Origin: Dyella mobilis
GTDB lineage: Bacteria; Pseudomonadota; Gammaproteobacteria; Xanthomonadales; Rhodanobacteraceae
Length of the DNA: 64,000 nucleotides
NCBI RefSeq assembly: GCF_016904945.1
Contig: NZ_JADIKF010000040.1
Coordinates: 62,001-126,000, forward strand
Reading direction: 5' to 3'
The translations under genes and the position numbers were made by a program. Positions 45,028 through 51,776 of the stretch are shown in pieces; positions within the stretch are counted from its first letter, which is position 1, and the number at the start of each line of letters is the position of its first letter. The notes under the pieces are model-generated. The model saw only the letters and a list, made by a program, of their open reading frames with translations. It made no database searches and was not told the DNA's origin.

Positions 45028-45447
45028 ATGCCCACCTACCTTCCCGGCCTACTGGGCATGACCGCCGGCTCGCCGCAGGTGCGGGAGGCCATTGACCGGC
45101 TTGAACTTCACGATATCGAAGAGGACCCACCGTCCAGGCGCTACATAGGATCGAAAAAAACGGGAATAGATCTTCTTGTCGAGTGGGAACGTGTGATTGC
45201 CGTGCAGATTTTTGTAAAAGCCGTGCAAGGCTTTTCGGCATTTCCATTCGAGATCCCCTACGGCCTTCACGCGAACGTGAAGCAGGATGAACTGCATCGA
45301 CTGCTTGGCAACCCTGCTGCTTCCGACAAATTTGACAGTCGATACGAAGACATCGAAGCCGGCCTGAAGCTGATCATCAACTTTAACGAGCTGTCTGAAA
45401 TCACTTATCTCAATATTGCGCTAAAGGCCATTCCTGCAAGTGGATGA
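45028..45447 (+). CDS. Uncharacterised small protein, immunity-protein-like
   Basis: The 139-residue soluble protein starts MPTYLPGLLGMTAGSPQV. Conserved-looking parts are EDPPSRRYIGSKKTGIDLLVE, FPFEIPYGLHANVKQDELHRLLGNP and a beta-strand end ITYLNIALKAI. The alternation of G.DLL, V..IF and LLG.P elements resembles small alpha/beta immunity or SukH-adjacent proteins that I associate with toxin loci, but I cannot name the family. GAAGGA lies ~10 nt before this ATG; the ATG at 44995 is an alternative start. Less G+C-rich than core genes. Confidence 0.65.
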   Translation: MPTYLPGLLGMTAGSPQVREAIDRLELHDIEEDPPSRRYIGSKKTGIDLLVEWERVIAVQIFVKAVQGFSAFPFEIPYGLHANVKQDELHRLLGNPAASDKFDSRYEDIEAGLKLIINFNELSEITYLNIALKAIPASG

Positions 45448-45530
45448 GGCGGTGTCATGCGATGACCATTGCATGACCTTGCACGACAAGCACGGATTAA
45501 AGGACTTTGGACCCTGGTCAACACACACTT

Positions 45531-46079
45531 TTAGGCGTCTGATGGCGGATGCGCCTCATCCAAGCGGCTCGATAAAAAGCAATCCAGTTCGGATACGTAT
45601 CCTGCAATCTCCTCAGCACTGGCTCTCTGATTCCGGAATAACGCCGCTAACCTGTCCACCGCTGGAAATGCCAACTCTTTGGCAAAGCCAATGGCCTGTT
45701 CGGCCTCTGCAACACCGCCTCCATACTCCCAAACGTGGAGGCAAAGCACGTGCATGAGAGCGTGAAAGATGCTCGTTCCGTGAATTTCGACGTCCCCGGG
45801 AAGCTCACGATAGAAGCTGATAAACACGGGCGGATCGGCTGCGATATCGACCCCGTAGATGGCTCCGGAGTGTTCCCACGTGGGCAATACCACCCTCGGA
45901 TGCAGCTCTTCCCATTGCCCAGGATTGAGCGGATATCCGCGGACATAGAATGAGGTCGGCTGGTTGAAGAGATAGCGCAGCGCTTCCGGGGCGTCCAGTA
46001 ATTTGACGAAACGCAGGGAGCGACTACTCAGGTGTAGTCGCTCCAACGCCAGTCCTCGGTTCGCGTCAGCCACGTGCAT
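45531..46079 (-). CDS. Uncharacterised protein of accessory island
   Basis: A 182-residue soluble protein. The middle contains YPLNPGQWEELHPRVVLP, then GVDIAADPPVFISFYRELPGD and a hydrophobic FHALMHVLCLHVWEYGGGV; the C-terminus is helical and acidic. The single-domain layout recalls immunity-type proteins, but no family is recognised. The start codon region is unsure: a second frame (MSTINLKMTLCTWLTR from about 46104) overlaps the first codons and could indicate a frameshift. Convergent with the immunity-like gene at 45028. Confidence 0.55.
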   Translation of the reverse strand: MHVADANRGLALERLHLSSRSLRFVKLLDAPEALRYLFNQPTSFYVRGYPLNPGQWEELHPRVVLPTWEHSGAIYGVDIAADPPVFISFYRELPGDVEIHGTSIFHALMHVLCLHVWEYGGGVAEAEQAIGFAKELAFPAVDRLAALFRNQRASAEEIAGYVSELDCFLSSRLDEAHPPSDA

Positions 46080-46482
46080 AACGTCATCTTCAAATTAATG
46101 GTCGACATACCCGGCATCTTCTCCGGTGCGCAGGCGCGCTGAGCATCATGTCGGAAATCCAGTCCCGAAGTTCGCCGGCCGATCTGGGAATAGATTGCTC
46201 GCGGTACTCCATCGCCGGGGACCCTGACGTGGATGACATTGACAATGACGGAGCGACGCCGTGCGGTTACTCAGAAAGCGGGAGCATCAGAGGTGATGCT
46301 CGCCAGCGTGATGCTTCCAGCCGTAAAGCATTATTCCGAAACCATTGAGTGTCGACACGTCTTCCCCCTGAAGATTGTCTTCCAATTTACTGGGTGAGCC
46401 CAATGCGGCATCCAGTTGAATCAGACAATGACCGTTGTGGGCTGTAATCTGATTCCAGGCCGCTCGAGTTCACCCTGAGACG
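46080..46482. other. Intergenic region with decayed coding remnants
   Basis: About 400 bp without an intact gene. It contains a start-less minus-strand coding fragment (46287-46469). A 66-codon plus-strand frame from 46148 has no ribosome binding site and an odd composition. The region looks like a degraded stretch of an accessory island. Confidence 0.55.
46287..46469 (-). pseudogene. Start-less 60-codon gene fragment
   Basis: A frame opened by a stop and without ATG, GTG or TTG before its middle encodes AAWNQITAHNGHCLIQLDAA, then SPSKLEDNLQGEDVSTLNG and GFGIMLYGWKHHAGEHHL. The amino-acid mix looks like a real protein C-terminus, not an antisense shadow. It is therefore probably the remnant of a gene truncated at its 5' end. 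The family is not recognised. Confidence 0.4.
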
Positions 46483-47025
46483 TCAGGCCACCATATCCAC
46501 AAATACGCCACGCAAGCCGGTAAGCCCGCTTTCGCTGACGTTGCGCGCCAGTGTGGTGAGGAAAGATTGAAAGCTTGGCGTCGTATTGCTTGAAGATTCC
46601 CGATCCGCGCCGGACGACGCCCCCAGCGACGACCAGACGCCTTGCAGCGCGCCGGTCAGGTTGCTGCTCGCCCCGGTGGCCGATGGCAGGTTGATCGAGC
46701 CGTTGCTCAATGCTTGCGCGAGTGCGGACGACGTTGCCGCCACACTTCGGTACTGCTGAATTTGCGGTGTCGTCGTTTGCTGCTGCAACGACGATTTGGC
46801 CGGCATGCCGCTCGCGCCAGCCTGGGTGGACGCGCTGGTTGCAGGTGCCAGTCCAAGCTGGCTCAACGCGGCCGCAATGGCGGAGGCGAAGGGCTCAGTA
46901 CCGGGGGACGAAGCATCCGTCGAAACCGCCGGTGGCGGCGGAGGAGCCTGATGTGGCCGCTTTCTGCCATGGACGACGACGGGACCGCCCAAAGGCAGTA
47001 ATGGCGTACTGCTGATGCTTTGCAT
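46483..47025 (-). CDS. Ala/Ser-rich uncharacterised protein
   Basis: The 180-residue protein is low in complexity: RPHQAPPPPPAVSTDASSPG near the start, long Ala/Ser/Gln/Thr tracts in the centre, and a more ordered end FQSFLTTLARNVSESGLTGLRGVFVDMVA. There is no signal peptide or membrane helix. It lies 115 bp after the last permease gene on the same strand and may be the last gene of the kinase-regulator-permease operon. The ATG at 47025 is preferred over a GTG two codons earlier; neither has a strong ribosome binding site. Function unknown. Confidence 0.6.
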   Translation of the reverse strand: MQSISSTPLLPLGGPVVVHGRKRPHQAPPPPPAVSTDASSPGTEPFASAIAAALSQLGLAPATSASTQAGASGMPAKSSLQQQTTTPQIQQYRSVAATSSALAQALSNGSINLPSATGASSNLTGALQGVWSSLGASSGADRESSSNTTPSFQSFLTTLARNVSESGLTGLRGVFVDMVA

Positions 47026-47139
47026 GCTCACGACAGCCGGCCCCCGGGTCTGGCGGGAGGGTCGCGCGTGACGCCCCCTGGCCCCAGTGCCGGAGTATAT
47101 CCCGTCCTTCCGATAGCTGCGGGGCCGGGGCCTGCCGTC

Positions 47140-48372
47140 TCATCCGGATCGCGTAGCCGTCACCGGCGGCACCGCGGCGGCGCGCAACGCGGGACCGAGC
47201 ACGGCCAGCTGGCCGATGATCCACAGCGCCAGCGATCCGGCCGGCAAGTAAACGACCGGCAGCCTTGGCAGCTCGTAATGCGTCATCAGCAGCAGGTTGA
47301 TCCCATAGGCCAGGGCCATGCCGAGTACGATGCCAATGGTGGCGAGCAGGAAGTTCTCGGTGTGGAAGTAGCGCAGGATATCGCGTCGGGTGGCACCCAA
47401 CGCGCGGCGGACACCGATGCTGCGGTTCCGCTGCGCCACCCAGAAGCTCGCCAGGCCGACGATGCCCAGCGCGGTAACGGTCAGCAACATCACGATCACG
47501 CCAAACAGGATGCCAGCCATCGCGCGGTCGTTGCTGAAGTATTTCTCGCGTACGTCGTCGTAGGTGCGTTGCTGGGTCACCACCCGCCTTGGATCGGCCT
47601 TCTTCAGCGCAGCCACGGCGGCCTTGAGCACGGCCTGGCGATCCTGCGGGCGGGTGCGGATGATGTAACTCTGATTCTTGTCCGTGCCCATGAAGATCGG
47701 CAGGATGAACGAGTCATGCGCGGTGGCATCGTCGTAGGGGTTCGCACGCGCCAGGTCGGCGAGCACGCCGACCACCCGCACGCCCAGCTGATCGGTGAGG
47801 TAAATCGTCTTACCCAGCGGATTCTGTCCCGGCCACAAGTGCTCGGCCAGCGCCTGCGTGATCACGATGACGGCGGGCAGCCCCTTCGAGGAACCGGCAG
47901 CCAGCGCATGGATCACCACGTCCGCATTCACGAACTCGTCCGGCGCCAGATCGCGCCCCGCGACCAGCCGCACGCCCATGGTCTGCGGCAGGTTTTCGCC
48001 GAAGTAACTGGCGGCGTGCAGCGTGGGTTCGCGCTGGGCCGGATCCAGCTTGAGGCTGGAGTCCGACGAGACACCGCCCATCGGCAGTTGGTTGGTCAAG
48101 GCCACGGCCTGCACGCCTGGTACCTGCCGCAACACGGCCAGGTCTTCCCTCGCCCGCGCATAGATGTCGGGTGTGGGCGCGATCGCGGCCAGTTGAATCT
48201 GCAGCAGTGCATGCTCGTCGATGCCGCTGGTCATTTGTACGTGCTGCAAACGATGGCTGATCATGAACACCGCATTGCACACGATCGCGCAGGTCAACGC
48301 GATCTCCAGGATCAACAAGCAAGCAGTGATCTTGTGCCGCAGCAGCGCGGAAAGTATCGGTCGCAATTCCAT
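47140..48372 (-). CDS. MacB/FtsX-type ABC transporter permease
   Basis: A 410-residue permease equal in length to the one at 1369-2601 and clearly its paralogue: same N-terminal helix (ITACLLILEIALTCAIVCNAVFMI), periplasmic domain, and FtsX loop RNRSIGVRRALGATRRDILRYF, ending VPPVTATRSG. It starts 7 bp after the partner permease ends. No ATPase gene is present. A LytS/LytTR two-component system is encoded directly upstream, so envelope-stress or peptide-responsive control is likely. Confidence 0.9.
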   Translation of the reverse strand: MELRPILSALLRHKITACLLILEIALTCAIVCNAVFMISHRLQHVQMTSGIDEHALLQIQLAAIAPTPDIYARAREDLAVLRQVPGVQAVALTNQLPMGGVSSDSSLKLDPAQREPTLHAASYFGENLPQTMGVRLVAGRDLAPDEFVNADVVIHALAAGSSKGLPAVIVITQALAEHLWPGQNPLGKTIYLTDQLGVRVVGVLADLARANPYDDATAHDSFILPIFMGTDKNQSYIIRTRPQDRQAVLKAAVAALKKADPRRVVTQQRTYDDVREKYFSNDRAMAGILFGVIVMLLTVTALGIVGLASFWVAQRNRSIGVRRALGATRRDILRYFHTENFLLATIGIVLGMALAYGINLLLMTHYELPRLPVVYLPAGSLALWIIGQLAVLGPALRAAAVPPVTATRSG

Positions 48373-48379
48373 GATGCCC

Positions 48380-49687
48380 TCAATGGCTTTTCAGGTGCAG
48401 CGCGGGTGCCACCTGGCAGGCTCGCCAGGCGGGCAGCAGGCCGGCCAGCAGGCTCGCGCCCAATGCCAGCAGGAACGTGATCAAAAGCATTTCGAAATCG
48501 AGGTGTGCCATCGAGGCATAGTCGGAGGGACGGTGCCGCACCACCCACAAGCCGATCAGCGCCAGCAGCAAGCCGCCTGCTCCGCCTGCCACGCCGACCA
48601 CGCCGGACTCGATCAGCAGTTGCGCAAACAGCGCGCGCCTCGCTGCGCCCAGCGCGCGACGCACGCTGAGTTCGGCAGCGCGACGCAGGAATTTCGCCAG
48701 CATCAAACCTACGGTATTGACGAGACACACCAACAGGAAACCGAAAGCCAGCCCGGCCTGCAGACGCACGTCATCGGGCACCACCTGCTGGTACGCCAGC
48801 CACTGCATCAGGCTGCGCAGGCGCACGTTCGGTGTCTTGATGAAACGGCCCAGGACTTTTTGCTGTTCCGAGTAGTGGATCAAGAAATTCCGGTAATCGG
48901 CGGCCTTGGCCGGTGTATCCAGTTGTACCCAGAGCTGCATCCACACACAGGTCGGCGAGGGATAGATCCGGCCTACGCCGCCGGTGCCGTTACCCCAGCA
49001 ATCGACGCTGCCGTTGTGATCCAGGTGAATGTCCAGCGCGGTTTGCAGGGGCAGGAACACTTGCTCCGCATAGCCGTAGGTGCCCGTATTGAGATCATAG
49101 AAATGCGGACTTGGCGCCCAATCGCCGACCACGCCCACGATACGAAACAGGTTGTCTGCGATGCGCAGCGTGCGCCCTACACTGTTGGCATCGCCGAACA
49201 GTCGCTGGTTCAGCGTGCTGCTGATGACTACGTCCCGCGTTTTCGCCTCGTCATCGGCCGCAGCCCAACCGTGGCCGTAACGAAAAGGCGCGCCGAACAT
49301 CGCGAAGAAATCCGCCGTGGTGTAACGCGCCTCCACGTAAAACGGATCTACCGTCGCGGCATCCGATTGGACCGGCACCACGCCGCCGGTCATCAGCGCC
49401 TGCCGGTCCGCCCGCTTCGCCTTCAGCAGGTTGAAACCGTCGATAACGGTGAGCTCGTCAGGCGGCTCCTTGCCCGGCACCATGCCGCTGTCGTCGCGCG
49501 GATCGATCTGCGGGTGGTACAGCGTGTCGCTGCGCCCAGGCAGTGGATCGCCGGAGAGCAAGTGCAATACCGTAAGCGTGGTGATCGACGCGCCGATGCC
49601 CAATGCGATGGACAGCACCATCAACGCGGTGAGCGCCTTGCTGCGCTTCAGGCTGCGCAGAGCCAGATCGAGGTAGTAGCCGAACAT
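48380..49687 (-). CDS. MacB/FtsX-type ABC transporter permease
   Basis: A 435-residue permease starting MFGYYLDLALRSLKRSKALTAL, paralogous to the gene at 2606-3919. N-terminal helix, a ~240-residue periplasmic domain with two Cys-containing segments (SVDCWGNG, SPTCVWMQ), then three C-terminal helices with ELSVRRALGAARRALFAQLL. It lies ~100 bp downstream of the response-regulator gene and 7 bp before the second permease. The conserved order of the two permease types in both loci suggests an obligate heterodimer. Confidence 0.9.
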   Translation of the reverse strand: MFGYYLDLALRSLKRSKALTALMVLSIALGIGASITTLTVLHLLSGDPLPGRSDTLYHPQIDPRDDSGMVPGKEPPDELTVIDGFNLLKAKRADRQALMTGGVVPVQSDAATVDPFYVEARYTTADFFAMFGAPFRYGHGWAAADDEAKTRDVVISSTLNQRLFGDANSVGRTLRIADNLFRIVGVVGDWAPSPHFYDLNTGTYGYAEQVFLPLQTALDIHLDHNGSVDCWGNGTGGVGRIYPSPTCVWMQLWVQLDTPAKAADYRNFLIHYSEQQKVLGRFIKTPNVRLRSLMQWLAYQQVVPDDVRLQAGLAFGFLLVCLVNTVGLMLAKFLRRAAELSVRRALGAARRALFAQLLIESGVVGVAGGAGGLLLALIGLWVVRHRPSDYASMAHLDFEMLLITFLLALGASLLAGLLPAWRACQVAPALHLKSH

Positions 49688-49788
49688 GGGTTCCCGCTCC
49701 CGAGGCCAGAATCGACAGCTTGATCCCTTGGCACTCGGCCGACAGCCGATTTGGGGCAGCCGGAGACGCTGGCGTGGCGAGACGGGCG

Positions 49789-50529
49789 TTATCGCCCTAT
49801 GCGCGCGAACAGCGCTTCGCTATAGCGTCGGCTAAGCCGCAAAACGCGGCCGTTGTGCAGATGGAGTTCGTAGTCGCCCTTGAACAGCGGAGTGAGCGAT
49901 CCGATGTAAGCAAGGTTTACCGCCGCCGATCGGTGTATCCGGATGAAGCGCTGCTCGCCCAATTGGGAAAGAAGATCCTGCAACGTCCTGCGCATGAGGT
50001 AAGAGCGCCCCGCCGTATGCACGTGGACGTAATTGTCGTCGGCTTCGAGCCATTCGACCGATCCCGTGTCGATGAGCTGCAGCCGCTCGCGGTCCGGCAC
50101 CAGCAGGCGTTCGCAGCCCGGCGCCCCTGCCCGCCCGATCGCTACGGCAGCAGCGCCGGTGTCGTGCGCACGTACCCTGTCCCGCACACGCTGCATGGTG
50201 CGTGCGAAGCGATCCCGGTCATAAGGCTTGAGCAGGTAGTCGGCCGCATTGAGGTCGAAGGCCTTCACGGCATGCTCGTCGTACGCGGTGACGAAGACGA
50301 CCAGCGGTGCGGTCGATGGCTCCAACTGTGCGGCCACCTGCAGGCCGGACAACGTCGGCATCTGGACATCCAGAAAAGCCACGTCCGGCTTGAGCTGCTC
50401 GATGCACTGCGCTGCGGACAAACCGTCTTCGACCGCACCCACCACGGCCACGTCCGCCTGCTCCGCCAGCCAGCATGCGAGCTTCTCGCGTGCCGGCGCT
50501 TCGTCGTCGGCGATCACCACGCGAATCAC
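49789..50529 (-). CDS. LytTR-type response regulator
   Basis: The 246-residue regulator has a receiver domain (1-~120) with acidic D8/D9 in IADDE, phosphoacceptor D54 in AFLDVQMP and the switch region FVTAYDEHAVKAFDLNAADYLLKPYD. The C-terminal LytTR DNA-binding domain (~140-246) shows WLEADDNYVHVHTAGRSYLMRRTL and FIRIHRSAAVN. Such regulators activate nearby membrane-protein operons by binding direct repeats. The GTG start overlaps the kinase stop, so both are made together. The likely target is the permease pair just downstream. Confidence 0.94.
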   Translation of the reverse strand: MIRVVIADDEAPAREKLACWLAEQADVAVVGAVEDGLSAAQCIEQLKPDVAFLDVQMPTLSGLQVAAQLEPSTAPLVVFVTAYDEHAVKAFDLNAADYLLKPYDRDRFARTMQRVRDRVRAHDTGAAAVAIGRAGAPGCERLLVPDRERLQLIDTGSVEWLEADDNYVHVHTAGRSYLMRRTLQDLLSQLGEQRFIRIHRSAAVNLAYIGSLTPLFKGDYELHLHNGRVLRLSRRYSEALFARIGR

Positions 50530-51629
50530 GGCATCGCCTCCGTCATCGGGATCAGGACGCGCGCGGCAACACCGTCGCCCTCATTGCGAACCTGCAACGA
50601 TGCGGCCTGGCCATAGATGATGTTCAGGCGTTCCCGGCAGTTGCGGAATCCCACGCCATCACGATGGTCCGGGACCAGTGTGGACCCGGAGTTGCTCACG
50701 ACGATTTCGAGCAAGCCATTTTCGTCACGTGCACTGATGTGGATGCGTACGTGCGCGACGGTGTTTTCGACGCCATGCTTGAACACGTTTTCAAGCAGGG
50801 GCTGCAACAACAGGGTCGGAACGGGGGTGCCGAGCGGCGCCTGGTGGGTCTGCCAGGTCAGCGCAACGCGATCGCGGAATCGCGCGCGCATGATGTCCGC
50901 GTAGAGCTCCAGGGTGCGAAGTTCTTCGGCAAGCGGCGTCATCTCATTCTCGGTCGAGCGCAGACTGATGCGCAGGAGATCACCGAGCGCGGCCACCAGA
51001 CGATCGGCCCGTTCCACATCCGTATGCATCAGGGCGGAGACAGTGTTGAGCGCATTGAACAGAAAATGCGGGCGCAGTTGCCCCTGAAGTTGCGCAAGCT
51101 GCGCCTCGGCCAGCGCCTTCTGGGTTTTCAACAGGCGTTGTCGCTGGAGCTGCCACTGCCCGAAGGAATCGATGCCGAACAGTATGCCGAGCCACAGGCT
51201 TGCAAAAAGCAGCAACCGGACGCTTTCGTAGACGAAGACGAAGTGCCAGCTCGGGTGCTCGTAGGTGAGACCCGCGGCGGCGTAGATGCCGAAACGTATC
51301 GCGTAAACCGCCGCAATAAAGGTGACGTCCACCAGCGGCAACCAGCGCACGTAGCAAGCGAACCAGACGAGGGGTTTGTCCAAATACCGTGCATAGCATC
51401 CACGAACGCGCAGAGCCAGCAGCATCCAGGCTGTTCCAACGAGCAGGGAACTGCCTTCCCACAAGACCGGCTCCCACCAGCGGGTGAGCGGATTGCGCAG
51501 TGCGTCCTCCACGGCAATGCTGATCATGAGCAACCAGAATGCCGCCCACAATGTGGCGAATGCTTTCGGTGGAAACGGCGCGTGTTCGCCGTGGACGGCC
51601 GCCGAAGGTGGGAAGGATCGCGGGTTCAT
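50526..51629 (-). CDS. LytS/AlgZ-type sensor histidine kinase
   Basis: The 367-residue kinase has four probable N-terminal helices (FATLWAAFWLLMISIAVEDA, VLWEGSSLLVGTAWMLLALRV, WLPLVDVTFIAAVYAIRFGIY, LLLFASLWLGILFGID). A His_kinase domain follows with the phosphoacceptor in LRPHFLFNALNTVSAL, and then an ATPase domain (LLLQPLLENVFKHGVE, GVGFRNCRERLNIIYG). It lacks a large periplasmic sensor, as is usual for kinases that sense via the membrane or a partner transporter. The ATG at 51629 is used; a TTG ten codons upstream is less likely. First gene of the operon. Confidence 0.92.
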   Translation of the reverse strand: MNPRSFPPSAAVHGEHAPFPPKAFATLWAAFWLLMISIAVEDALRNPLTRWWEPVLWEGSSLLVGTAWMLLALRVRGCYARYLDKPLVWFACYVRWLPLVDVTFIAAVYAIRFGIYAAAGLTYEHPSWHFVFVYESVRLLLFASLWLGILFGIDSFGQWQLQRQRLLKTQKALAEAQLAQLQGQLRPHFLFNALNTVSALMHTDVERADRLVAALGDLLRISLRSTENEMTPLAEELRTLELYADIMRARFRDRVALTWQTHQAPLGTPVPTLLLQPLLENVFKHGVENTVAHVRIHISARDENGLLEIVVSNSGSTLVPDHRDGVGFRNCRERLNIIYGQAASLQVRNEGDGVAARVLIPMTEAMP

Positions 51630-51720
51630 GGCGATCGAGTGTAGCGGCAGCCGTGGCAACGGGACGGGGCCATGGGGCGAGCGGGACTTTGGCGGGGCGA
51701 AGCGGACAAAGGAGCAAAGC

Positions 51721-51757
51721 GCGTTAGCCCTCCCCGGCGTGCGGGGAGGGCTAACGC
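51721..51757. repeat. 15-bp perfect inverted repeat
   Basis: GCGTTAGCCCTCCCC (51721-51735), loop GGCGTGC, GGGGAGGGCTAACGC (51743-51757). The inner CCCTCCCC/GGGGAGGG core recalls the dispersed palindromic repeats, with extra flanking arms. It lies 20 bp beyond the GH20 stop and could end that transcript. Confidence 0.72.
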
Positions 51758-51776
51758 CGATTTCGCAGCATGGCCG

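Noticed and set aside
46148..46348. A 66-codon plus-strand frame (MSEIQSRSSPADLG...)
   Set aside because: No ribosome binding site, biased composition, and it overlaps a better-looking minus-strand fragment.
10266..51757. The spaced palindromic repeats as a CRISPR array
   Set aside because: Copies are kilobases apart, vary in sequence and orientation, and there are no spacers or cas genes.
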